Shown: positions 21,864 through 30,501 of the stretch, piece after piece
How the letters are laid out: each line of letters opens with the position of its first letter
Position numbering within the stretch: position 1 is the first letter of the stretch
Origin: Rhodospirillaceae bacterium
GTDB taxonomy: Bacteria; Pseudomonadota; Alphaproteobacteria; Rhodospirillales; Rhodospirillaceae
Assembly (NCBI GenBank): GCA_040219235.1
Contig: JAVJSV010000011.1
Span: 62,001 to 126,000, forward strand
Direction of reading: 5' to 3'
DNA length: 64,000 bases
Notes under the pieces: generated by a model
Seen by the model: only the letters and a program-made list of their open reading frames with translations
The model's database searches: none
What the model was told of the DNA's origin: nothing
Made by a program: the position numbers and the translations under genes

Positions 21864-22529
21864 TTATTCGGAGGTGAGTTTGAGGGCTCCAGCAGCGGCC
21901 CAGGGGCACAGGGCGGCTGCGATCAACAGGAGCCCGCCCAACACCGCATAGGGGCCGCTGTTTGAGAATCCCATGGCCGCGGTATCTATGGCCCCGACGC
22001 CGAAAATCAGCACCGGAATATACAAGGGTAGGATGACGAGTGGCAGCAGAACACCTTTCCGGCGCACCCCAAGGGTCAGAGCTGCCCCGACGGCTCCGAT
22101 CAGGCTTAAAGTTGGTGTACCCAGCAGCAGAGCGGTGATCATTGGCAGCGTTGATGAGGCAGGTATTTGCAATGTTACACCAAGGATCGGGGCCAATAAG
22201 GTCAAAGGCAGACCTGTGGTCAGCCAGTGGGCGATGATCTTTGCCGCCACCACGACCGTTGGCGACACTGGGGCTGTGCGCAGCAAATCCAGGGCGCCAT
22301 CCTGTTCGTCATCGGCAAACAGATGATCCAGCGATAGCAACGCAGCCAAGAGGGCGGTCACCCACAGAACACCGGCCCCAACCCGTTCCAGAACCCCCGG
22401 CTCCGGTCCTATGCCAAACGGAAACAGGATCACGGTGATGGCAAAAAAGCCGCACACCATGATGGTGTCAGCGCGATGGCGCATCGACAGGCTGACGTCC
22501 CGTTTAATCAGGGTGAGGAACGTGCTCAC
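21864..22529 (-). CDS. ccmB: heme exporter permease CcmB
   Basis: Membrane subunit of the CcmAB ABC transporter, which powers release of holo-CcmE. The 221 residues are mostly six hydrophobic helices. The N terminus (LIKRDVSLSMRHRADT) and DEQDGALDLLRTAPVSP region are diagnostic. Starts with GTG overlapping the ccmA stop by four bases (22526-22529). Confidence 0.94.
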   Translation of the reverse strand: MSTFLTLIKRDVSLSMRHRADTIMVCGFFAITVILFPFGIGPEPGVLERVGAGVLWVTALLAALLSLDHLFADDEQDGALDLLRTAPVSPTVVVAAKIIAHWLTTGLPLTLLAPILGVTLQIPASSTLPMITALLLGTPTLSLIGAVGAALTLGVRRKGVLLPLVILPLYIPVLIFGVGAIDTAAMGFSNSGPYAVLGGLLLIAAALCPWAAAGALKLTSE

Positions 22530-23185
22530 CAGTCTCGCTCCATCTCAGCAGCGATCACCGCAGGATAGTCTGACATCTCGATGCGGTGATTGGGTTCGAA
22601 ACCTGGCAGCTGATGGGTCGCGAGAACGGCAATGCCGCCGCCTGTTACATGTTCACTCAAAACAGCATCAATCCGACCCACATTCTCGGTATCTAGCGCC
22701 GTATAAGGTTCATCCAGCAGCCAGATGGGGGCATTGCTAAGCAGCAGCCGCGCCAGTCCGGCCCGTCGCCGCCAGCCTGCCGACAAAAAATCCGCTGGCA
22801 TATCGGCAACGGCATTCAGGGCCATGCGGTCTATGACCTGCTGGGTTGCCGCCATCTCAACACCATAAATTTTTGACCAGAAGCTGAGATTCTCGAAGAC
22901 AGTTAAAGCCCCCTTGAGGCCATCACGATGCCCGGCATAGCAGATCGCATATGGCAGTTCCTGAGTCACGGTCACCATGCCGTTGTCGAGGGGCAAAAGC
23001 CCAGCCAGCACGCGCAACAAGGTGGATTTTCCGCTGCCGTTGGGGCCGGTAATCACCGCCGCTTCACCGGAGGTGAGGTGAAACGACACATTTTCAAAAA
23101 TAGCACGCCCGCCGCGCCGGGCGGATAATCCCTCAACAATGAGGATTGGCGTTTCTGTTTGAGGCGTGTGCATGGCCGGCACCAT
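22526..23185 (-). CDS. ccmA: heme exporter ATP-binding protein CcmA
   Basis: ABC ATPase of the CcmAB complex. Walker A GPNGSGKST, the signature-region equivalent LSAGWRRRAGLARLLL, and Walker B IWLLDEPYTALD are present. The frame extends upstream to 23314, but that extension has no family resemblance; I use ATG 23185, with ATG 23173 as an alternative. It is the first gene of the ccm cluster and is divergent from acnA, with about 250 bases between them for promoters. Confidence 0.93.
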   Translation of the reverse strand: MVPAMHTPQTETPILIVEGLSARRGGRAIFENVSFHLTSGEAAVITGPNGSGKSTLLRVLAGLLPLDNGMVTVTQELPYAICYAGHRDGLKGALTVFENLSFWSKIYGVEMAATQQVIDRMALNAVADMPADFLSAGWRRRAGLARLLLSNAPIWLLDEPYTALDTENVGRIDAVLSEHVTGGGIAVLATHQLPGFEPNHRIEMSDYPAVIAAEMERDW

Positions 23186-23437
23186 ACTCAAACAGCGCGG
23201 AATTTCACGGATAATTATCACTCGACCACTCCAGGACTCAACGATAAGCCAATGATGCCCCAATTGTGCGCCATGCGGGATGTCTCTGAAGCCCAGAAAA
23301 CTGCGGATGAGCACCCCTTTGCCTCTTGGGAAAGGCTGGACAACCCCTGTGGGATGTGGATGATGCCGCCAAAAGAGGGATGATCATATCAAACCCCTCA
23401 AATCGCACGATTTCACTCCAGAAAGAGGGACACAGGC

Positions 23438-26131
23438 ATGGCATTGACCGGTCAGGATACTCTAAAAACCCGCCGTACACTCGAAGTCGCTGGTAAAAGC
23501 TATGACTACTTTAGTCTGCCTGCCGCTGCTGAAGGCGGACTCGGCAATCTGTCGAAGCTGCCATTCTCTCTCAAAGTCCTGCTTGAAAACCTGCTGCGCT
23601 ATGAAGATGGTAAGTCGGTCAAAACGGAACATGTTCAAGCTATTGCGGATTGGTTGACGACCCGCAAATCTGATCAGGAAATCGCCTATCGCCCGGCCCG
23701 CGTGCTGATGCAGGATTTTACCGGTGTGCCCGCTGTCGTTGACTTGGCGGCTATGCGTGAAGCGATGAAGGCCCTGGGTGGCAACGCCCAGCAGATCAAC
23801 CCGTTGTCTCCGGTCGATCTGGTGATTGACCACTCGGTCATGGTTGATGCCTATGCGTCTGAGGATGCGTTGGCGAAAAACATCGCCCTTGAGTTTCAGC
23901 GCAACCGCGAGCGTTATGAGTTTCTGCGCTGGGGTCAAATGGGTTTTGATAATTTCCGCGTGGTTCCCCCCGGCACTGGCATTTGCCACCAGGTCAATGT
24001 TGAGTACTTGGCCCAAGTGGTCTGGACCGGCGATGAAGACGGCAAAACAATTGCCTATCCGGATACCTTGGTCGGCACAGACAGCCACACGACCATGGTC
24101 AACGGTCTTGCGGTTTTGGGTTGGGGTGTCGGCGGTATTGAGGCTGAAGCCGCTATGCTGGGTCAGCCTGTCTCGATGCTGATTCCGGAAGTCGTCGGCT
24201 TCAAGCTCAACGGCAAACTCAAAGAAGGCACAACCGCCACCGACCTGGTGTTGACGGTGACGCAGATGCTCCGTGCCAAAGGTGTCGTCGGCAAGTTTGT
24301 CGAGTTTTACGGACAAGGTCTGTCTGGCCTCTCGCTCACCGACCGTGCAACGATTGCCAACATGGCTCCTGAATATGGGGCGACCTGTGGCTTCTTCCCG
24401 ATTGATTCCGAGACCTGTCGCTATCTTGAGTTCACCGGTCGTGACACTGATCGTGTGGCGTTGGTTGAAGCCTATGCTAAGGCCCAGGGCATGTGGCGCG
24501 ATGACAGCACCCCTGACCCAGACTTCACAGATACGCTTGAGCTAGACCTCTCCACGGTTGAGCCGTCCTTGGCCGGTCCGAAGCGTCCGCAAGACCGGGT
24601 TGCCTTGTCGTCCGCAGCGTCTGCGTTCAGCGGTGAGCTGAGCAAGACCTTCGGCCATGACACACCCAAGACATCGCCCATTACAGACCTGTCTGGTCCG
24701 GGTGAGAAAGACACGCTGACAGACGGTGACGTGGTGATCGCCGCCATTACCTCATGCACCAACACCTCCAATCCCTCGGTGTTATTCGCGGCGGGTTTGG
24801 TTGCCCGCAAGGCCAGAGAAAAAGGCCTGACGCGCAAGCCCTGGGTCAAAACGTCGTTGGCGCCGGGCTCGCAAGTGGTGACCGACTATCTGGACAAGGC
24901 CAACTTGACGGAAGACTTGGAAGCCCTTGGTTTCCACAATGTGGGCTACGGCTGCACCACCTGCATTGGGAACTCTGGTCCGCTCGACCCAAACATTTCC
25001 AAGAGCATTAATGAGGGTGACTTGGTGGCTGTGTCTGTGTTGTCAGGCAACCGCAACTTTGAAGGCCGCATCAGCCAGGATATCAAGGCCAACTACCTGG
25101 CCAGCCCTCCGCTTGTGGTGGCCTATGCCATTGCCGGGTCCATGACCATCGACATCACCAAAGATGCCATTGGCCAGGACAAAGACGGCAAGGATGTATT
25201 CCTCAAAGATATCTGGCCGACCCCGCAGGAAGTGTCTGCTTGTATTGAGCAGTTCCTGACCAAGGAAATGTTCTCGACGCGTTACTCAGATGTTTTCAAA
25301 GGTCCGCCGGAATGGCAGGCCGTGAAAGCCGAGCCCAGCGAAACCTATGACTGGCAAAGTGATTCCACCTACGTGAGAAATCCGCCCTACTTTGAAGGCA
25401 TGTCACAGACTCCAGACGCGATCAAAGATATCGTAGGCGCGCGGCCTCTGGCTATTTTGGGCGACTCAGTCACCACCGACCATATTTCGCCGGCCGGCGC
25501 GATCAAAAAAGACAGCCCCGCTGGGGCCTATCTCACGGCCCATGGCGTCGACCCGAAAGATTTTAACTCCTACGGCTCACGGCGCGGCAACCACGAAGTG
25601 ATGATGCGTGGCACCTTTGCCAACATTCGTATCCGCAATGAAATGGTGCCCGGTGTCGAAGGCGGTATGACCAAATATCATCCGGGAGCCATGGCTATGC
25701 CGATCTATGATGCGGCCATGAAGTACCAAGAAGTCGGTGTGCCTTTGGTGGTCGTTGGCGGTAAGGAGTATGGCACAGGGTCGTCCCGTGACTGGGCGGC
25801 GAAGGGCACCAACTTGTTGGGTGTGCGGGCCGTGATTACCGAGAGCTTCGAGCGCATTCACCGGTCAAACCTGATCGGCATGGGTGTGTTGCCGCTGCAG
25901 TTTAAAGAGGGCGTGTCCCGCACAACTTTGAAGCTGGATGGCACCGAGTTATTCGATGTGAGGGGCCTTACGGAACTGACGCCGCGTTGCGACGTTGCCG
26001 TTACAGTTACGCGGCCGGATGGCTCCACGGAGACCTTCTCCGCGCTCTGCCGCATCGATACGGAAGGTGAGTTGGATTACTTTAGAAACGGTGGTGTGCT
26101 GCACTACGTCCTGCGCAATCTCGCATCTTAA
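23438..26131 (+). CDS. acnA: aconitate hydratase A
   Basis: TCA-cycle enzyme converting citrate to isocitrate through cis-aconitate, using a [4Fe-4S] cluster. Its 897 residues match AcnA/IRP1-type enzymes. The cluster ligand regions are present: [13 protein letters not shown], and [12 protein letters not shown] with two cysteines. The substrate-binding swivelling domain near the C terminus shows [22 protein letters not shown] 23438 follows AAAGAGGGA. Divergence from ccmA is a common alphaproteobacterial arrangement. Confidence 0.97.
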   Translation: MALTGQDTLKTRRTLEVAGKSYDYFSLPAAAEGGLGNLSKLPFSLKVLLENLLRYEDGKSVKTEHVQAIADWLTTRKSDQEIAYRPARVLMQDFTGVPAVVDLAAMREAMKALGGNAQQINPLSPVDLVIDHSVMVDAYASEDALAKNIALEFQRNRERYEFLRWGQMGFDNFRVVPPGTGICHQVNVEYLAQVVWTGDEDGKTIAYPDTLVGTDSHTTMVNGLAVLGWGVGGIEAEAAMLGQPVSMLIPEVVGFKLNGKLKEGTTATDLVLTVTQMLRAKGVVGKFVEFYGQGLSGLSLTDRATIANMAPEYGATCGFFPIDSETCRYLEFTGRDTDRVALVEAYAKAQGMWRDDSTPDPDFTDTLELDLSTVEPSLAGPKRPQDRVALSSAASAFSGELSKTFGHDTPKTSPITDLSGPGEKDTLTDGDVVIAAITSCTNTSNPSVLFAAGLVARKAREKGLTRKPWVKTSLAPGSQVVTDYLDKANLTEDLEALGFHNVGYGCTTCIGNSGPLDPNISKSINEGDLVAVSVLSGNRNFEGRISQDIKANYLASPPLVVAYAIAGSMTIDITKDAIGQDKDGKDVFLKDIWPTPQEVSACIEQFLTKEMFSTRYSDVFKGPPEWQAVKAEPSETYDWQSDSTYVRNPPYFEGMSQTPDAIKDIVGARPLAILGDSVTTDHISPAGAIKKDSPAGAYLTAHGVDPKDFNSYGSRRGNHEVMMRGTFANIRIRNEMVPGVEGGMTKYHPGAMAMPIYDAAMKYQEVGVPLVVVGGKEYGTGSSRDWAAKGTNLLGVRAVITESFERIHRSNLIGMGVLPLQFKEGVSRTTLKLDGTELFDVRGLTELTPRCDVAVTVTRPDGSTETFSALCRIDTEGELDYFRNGGVLHYVLRNLAS

Positions 26132-26167
26132 GCTAGTCCAGTGGTGCGGAATGTGCAGACCTAGCGG

Positions 26168-27871
26168 ATGACAGAACCAGTAATCCCTGGTCTGTCCCGC
26201 CACTATGTGACGGTTGGCAATCGTCAACTGCATTATCGGCGGGCCGGGTCTGGGCCGCCGCTGATTGCCTTGCACCGTCTGCCGCGCTCTTCAGAAGACC
26301 TTGTGCCACTGATGCAGGCGGCAGCGGACCGGTTTACAGTAATCGCGCCAGACCTTGCGGGCTATGGCAAGTCGTCCGTGTTGGACACACCGCCGCAAAA
26401 CCTCGACCCACTGGCGGATGACCTTGCTGTGTTTTTGACGGCGCTGGGTTTGGAGCGCGTTCAAGTTTACGGCGAACAGGCGGGCGCAGCTTTGGCGCTG
26501 CACTTTGCAGCCACCCATAAAAATAGAGTTTCCTCTCTTGCCGCTTGGGATTTGGATTTGCCTGGCGCGCTTGATTTGCCCCCCAGCGCTAAAGCCCCAT
26601 TGCCCCCTTTTGAGCCGGTGTGGGATGGCAGTCATTTGGCGTGGCTGTGGGCCATGCTGCGGGAACAAACTGCGTTTCATCCCTGGCATACCCCAGCGCT
26701 GAATACCCGTGTCGATGCCGACATGCCTGACCCTGAAACCCTGCACCGCCGGGTCATACAATTCCTCAATGCCGGGGTTCATGGCCGTGGTTATGAAACC
26801 GGCTATGGCGCGGCCCGCTCGTTTGACGCCGCTCAGATGTTATCGTCGGTGGCCTGTCCATCCCTGGTGGTGGCGCGTCAGCGGCATGACGGGCTTGATC
26901 CCTGGCGCAGTATTAAATCGGTGTCGGAGTCTCTTACAAAGTCCACGGCGGATGAGCAGACAAAAGGGGAAGTCCAGGCACTGGTTTTTCTTGAAGATTT
27001 GCGTGTCGATGTGTCTGTGCCAGCCCCGCCCTCTGTTGCTCCACTGAAGGGCAAGCTGTGGAACGACTATGTGTCTGTGAACGATGGGCAGATTCATTTT
27101 CAGAGAAACGCAGATGCCGACTCTGTTCCGCTGCTGGTACAACACGATGCCGCCAGTTCAGTCGGCACGGTCGAACCCATAACCGCATCGTTCATTGGTC
27201 GCAAAACCGTTTATGCCTTTGATATGCCCGGCTCCGGTGACTCGGACCGCATTATCCCGGAAACGGATGTTGTTGTTGCAGACTACGCCACTGTTTTGGC
27301 CGAAGCGCTGTCAGCCTTAGGGCTCACCCAAGTAGATTTCTACGGCATGTGGGGCGGTGGATTTGTCGGTCTTGATCTCGCCGTTGATCATCCTGGTGTT
27401 GTGCGTAAATTGGTCATGAGTAATGTCTTCCAGCACACAGGCGCTGAGCAGGCTGACATGCTGGCGCACTATACGCCCGATGTGTCACCGCTGTGGCACG
27501 GCGGGCACCTGTTGCAGTGCTGGCATCAGATGCGCGATCAGGGCATCTATTACCCGTGGTTCAAGCGCGAGAAAGCAGGCGTGATTTGGCGCGAACCGTT
27601 TCTGGCAACCGAGATGGTGCACGAGCGGGTGTGTTCGCTGCTGAAAGCGGGCAATATGTATCGGACGGCGTATCAGTCCCACTTCAAATACGACACCTTT
27701 GAAAAACTGGCCCGCACGACGGTCCCTACGCTATTGGCCACGTCGGAATGGGACCCGAACAATCCCCATACTTTGGCCGCAGCCGAGGCTGCCCCCAACT
27801 GCAGTTTCCAGTATCTTGATGAAGACTTCACCAAGTGGGGTCTCAGTTTCCTGCCGTTCCTAGAAAACTAG
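26168..27871 (+). CDS. tandem alpha/beta-hydrolase-fold protein lacking nucleophiles
   Basis: A 567-residue protein made of two consecutive alpha/beta-hydrolase-like domains (about 1-265 and 290-567). Each has the Gly-rich strand and a cap-like segment with matching patterns: LWAMLREQTAFHPWHTP in the first and LLQCWHQMRDQGIYYPW in the second. At the nucleophile elbow the usual GxSxG is GEQAG in domain 1 (Gln104) and GMWGG in domain 2 (Trp395). No plausible catalytic His is seen at the end of either domain. It is probably a duplicated pseudoenzyme or binding protein, although an unusual active site cannot be excluded. It has no signal peptide. It starts 36 bases after acnA and ends nine bases from the convergent htpG stop. 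Confidence 0.75.
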   Translation: MTEPVIPGLSRHYVTVGNRQLHYRRAGSGPPLIALHRLPRSSEDLVPLMQAAADRFTVIAPDLAGYGKSSVLDTPPQNLDPLADDLAVFLTALGLERVQVYGEQAGAALALHFAATHKNRVSSLAAWDLDLPGALDLPPSAKAPLPPFEPVWDGSHLAWLWAMLREQTAFHPWHTPALNTRVDADMPDPETLHRRVIQFLNAGVHGRGYETGYGAARSFDAAQMLSSVACPSLVVARQRHDGLDPWRSIKSVSESLTKSTADEQTKGEVQALVFLEDLRVDVSVPAPPSVAPLKGKLWNDYVSVNDGQIHFQRNADADSVPLLVQHDAASSVGTVEPITASFIGRKTVYAFDMPGSGDSDRIIPETDVVVADYATVLAEALSALGLTQVDFYGMWGGGFVGLDLAVDHPGVVRKLVMSNVFQHTGAEQADMLAHYTPDVSPLWHGGHLLQCWHQMRDQGIYYPWFKREKAGVIWREPFLATEMVHERVCSLLKAGNMYRTAYQSHFKYDTFEKLARTTVPTLLATSEWDPNNPHTLAAAEAAPNCSFQYLDEDFTKWGLSFLPFLEN

Positions 27872-27880
27872 GGCCTTCTT

Positions 27881-29767
27881 CTATACTAGCCCCCGTTCCA
27901 TGGCCTGGGACAGCCGTCGTGAAAACGCGATGGGGTCGGGGATGGCTTCGCCTTCCACAATGCGGGCCTGGTCTAGCAGCAAGAAAGCAATCTCACCCAA
28001 CACATCATCGCTCTGCTCTGCCAGCTTCTTGATCAGCGCATGCTTGGGGTTGATTTCAAGCACGCGGGGAATGGCCATGCCGGGGTCTTGGCCGTGCTGT
28101 TTCAGCATACGTTCCAAATGCAAGCTCATGCCGCCGTCTTCTCCAACCAAACACACCGGGCTTTCGGTCAGGCGGTTCGAGGCCCGCACCTCTTTAACGG
28201 CGTCGCCGAGGGCGTCGCTGAGACGTTTGGTCAGCGCGGCAACGTCAATAGAGTCTTTCTCGCTTTTATCGTCCTCTTTCTTGTCATCAGAGTCCGTTTT
28301 GGCAATGGAGTCCAAGTCGCTTGCAGATTGGGCGGCTGAGCGGAACGGGTGTTTGTTAAACACACCCACTGAAGACACCCAGAATTCATCGACAGGATCG
28401 GTCAGCAACACGACTTCGATCCCTTTGGCGATATAACCCTCCAGTTGTGGCGAGTTCTTCAGTGCCTTGGCGTCATTGCCGGTGATGTAATAAATAGCGT
28501 CTTGCCCGTCTTTGAGGTCAGCGACATAGTCCTCCAGACTACGCCAGTCTGCGCTGGCGCTGGTGCGAAAACGGCAGAGTTTGAGAATCTCATCACGGCG
28601 TTCAAAATCCTCATACAAACCTTCTTTGAACACGGCGCCGAAGGTCGACCAGAATGTTGCATAGTCTTCTGGTTTTTTGCTGCGGTCTTTCAAGTCTTTG
28701 AACAACCGGCTGACCAAGCCTTTTTGAATTTTTTTGAGTTGCGGATTGTCCTGCAGCATTTCGCGGCTGACATTCAGGGGCAGGTCGGGGGAGTCGACAA
28801 CCCCACGCACAAATCTCAGATAAGGCGGCAGCAGGCCGTCCAAGTCGTCTGCGATGAACACGCGATTGACGTAGAGCTTTACTTTGTTCTTACGCGTGGG
28901 CTCAAACAGATCGAACGGCTGCGATGTCGGCAGAAATAACAGGCTGGTGTACTCAATGGCACCCTCTGCGCGAAAATGAAGGGTGTGCCAGGGGTCATCA
29001 AAGCCTTGAGCCACATGATGATAAAATTCTTTATATTGGTCTTCGGTAATCTCTGATTTGGGGCGTGTCCAAAGGGCTGACGCTGAGTTCAGGGTTTCAG
29101 CTTCGTTGCGTGAGTCATCCTTTGAGTCACTTGGTACGGGATCCAGAATGACCGGCAAGGCGATATGGTCTGAATAAGTTTTAACAATGTTTTTAAGGCG
29201 CAGCGGCTCTAGATACTCACGGCTTTCTTTGCGCAGATGCATTACAATGCGCGCACCCCGTGCAACATCATCTTGTTCGCTGACGCTATAACTGCCACGT
29301 CCATCGGAGACCCACCGCCAGCCTTGGCTGTCACCGGCTTTTCTGGAAAACACCTCGACCTTTTTGGCGACCATGAACGAAGAATAGAAGCCGACACCGA
29401 ATTGCCCAATTAGGGAGACGTCTTTCGACTCATCACCGGTCAGAGTTTTCATGAATTCTGACGTGCCGGACTTGGCGATGGTGCCCAAGTTGTCGATCAA
29501 TTCATCTTTGTTCATGCCGATGCCGTTGTCGCGGATTGTCAGCGTGCCGGCATCTTTGTCGATGGATATGTGAATTTCGAAGTCTGCGCCCTCATCCCCT
29601 AAGAGGTCTTTGTTTGTTAACGCCGCATAACGCAGGCGGTCACAGGAGTCGGAGGCGTTGGAGATCAATTCACGCAGGAAGATCTCGCTGTTCGAGTACA
29701 AAGAATGGACAACAATATCCAAGAGCTTTGCAACTTCAGCTTCAAAAGTTCTTTTTTCTTCACTCAT
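27881..29767 (-). CDS. htpG: molecular chaperone HtpG (bacterial Hsp90)
   Basis: ATP-dependent chaperone of 628 residues. The GHKL nucleotide-binding domain has ELISNASDSCDRLRY and DNGIGMNKDELIDNLGTIAKSG; the GQFGVGFYS lid motif follows. The middle domain shows LYVNRVFIADD and RGVVDSPDLPLNVSRE, and the C-terminal dimerisation domain is complete. A charged Asp/Lys/Glu-rich stretch (TDSDDKKEDDKSEKD) lies before the C-terminal domain. It is divergent from hpf across about 300 bases. Confidence 0.97.
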   Translation of the reverse strand: MSEEKRTFEAEVAKLLDIVVHSLYSNSEIFLRELISNASDSCDRLRYAALTNKDLLGDEGADFEIHISIDKDAGTLTIRDNGIGMNKDELIDNLGTIAKSGTSEFMKTLTGDESKDVSLIGQFGVGFYSSFMVAKKVEVFSRKAGDSQGWRWVSDGRGSYSVSEQDDVARGARIVMHLRKESREYLEPLRLKNIVKTYSDHIALPVILDPVPSDSKDDSRNEAETLNSASALWTRPKSEITEDQYKEFYHHVAQGFDDPWHTLHFRAEGAIEYTSLLFLPTSQPFDLFEPTRKNKVKLYVNRVFIADDLDGLLPPYLRFVRGVVDSPDLPLNVSREMLQDNPQLKKIQKGLVSRLFKDLKDRSKKPEDYATFWSTFGAVFKEGLYEDFERRDEILKLCRFRTSASADWRSLEDYVADLKDGQDAIYYITGNDAKALKNSPQLEGYIAKGIEVVLLTDPVDEFWVSSVGVFNKHPFRSAAQSASDLDSIAKTDSDDKKEDDKSEKDSIDVAALTKRLSDALGDAVKEVRASNRLTESPVCLVGEDGGMSLHLERMLKQHGQDPGMAIPRVLEINPKHALIKKLAEQSDDVLGEIAFLLLDQARIVEGEAIPDPIAFSRRLSQAMERGLV

Positions 29768-30066
29768 GCTTTCAGTCTCTTTCGGTTTTAGAATGGCTCC
29801 GGCACGTGTTTGGGCACAGGGTTGGCGGCAATATTGTGCGTGTCGCTATTGGATGCAAGAGGCAAGCCCGGAGTTAGGTTTAAGGCTGAGTGATTTCACA
29901 TCATTTGCAGAGACTCCACCTCATTGGTGGAGATTTCGCTCAATTTATAGAGATTTCATCTCTGTGATTGTCCCGGACGTATCTTCGCGCCATGATATGA
30001 ACGCGCGTTATGCCAAATTACGGCTTAACGTCATGCGACCAGTTAAGGTGTTACTTGGAGGTGGTT
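29768..30066. other. htpG-hpf divergent promoter region with two hairpins
   Basis: No gene. Two perfect short hairpins are seen: CTCCACC 29914-29920 with GGTGGAG 29926-29932, and AGAGAT 29949-29954 with ATCTCT 29958-29963. GAGATTTC also occurs twice, at 29930-29937 and 29950-29957. Neither hairpin is followed by a T tract, so they look more like regulator or leader structures than terminators. I could not identify a convincing heat-shock sigma promoter for htpG by eye. Confidence 0.45.
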
Positions 30067-30441
30067 ATGCAGATTCCGATTCAAATTGCGTTTCATGGTA
30101 TTGATAAATCAGATGCGGTCGAAGCGAGGATTCGCGAGCGCGTTGATAAACTTGAAAATTATTCAGACCGCATCACCGGGTGCCGGGTGGTGGTTGAGGC
30201 GCATCACAAAAGCCATTCCAACCTGAACACTCAGGCCGCTCCTTTTCATTTGACCATTCACCTCTCCGTGCCTGGCGAAGACCTCGTGGTCCGGCGTGAT
30301 CCGAAAGATACAAAGTCGCATGAGGACATCATGATTGCGCTGCGTGATTCTTTCGAAACCATGGAACGCCGCCTCAAAGATTACACGGCCAAGGTCAAGA
30401 AAATTGATCGGCGGCAAGAACCACCCAGCCTGGAAAGCTAA
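30067..30441 (+). CDS. hpf: ribosome hibernation promoting factor (HPF/RaiA family)
   Basis: Binds the 30S subunit in stationary phase and inhibits or stores ribosomes. Its 124 residues show the beta-alpha-beta-beta-beta-alpha fold pattern with IQIAFHGIDKSDAVEARI at the start and ERRLKDYTAKVKK near the end. ATG 30067 is chosen because GGAGGTG lies just upstream (30057-30063); the frame opens earlier at 30010 without family resemblance. There is no C-terminal long-form dimerisation domain, so it is a short form. It is followed in the same reading frame, 60 bases later, by the helicase. Confidence 0.88.
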   Translation: MQIPIQIAFHGIDKSDAVEARIRERVDKLENYSDRITGCRVVVEAHHKSHSNLNTQAAPFHLTIHLSVPGEDLVVRRDPKDTKSHEDIMIALRDSFETMERRLKDYTAKVKKIDRRQEPPSLES

Positions 30442-30501
30442 TCTTTTCCGGAGCGGCGTCAGCCTTTCTTATTCCTCAACTCCTCAGTTGGCTTAGCTGC
30501 T

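Noticed and set aside
29792-29812. Possible sigma-54 promoter (CGGCAC...TGGGC) upstream of hpf
   Set aside because: Too many mismatches to the TGGCAC-N5-TTGCA consensus.
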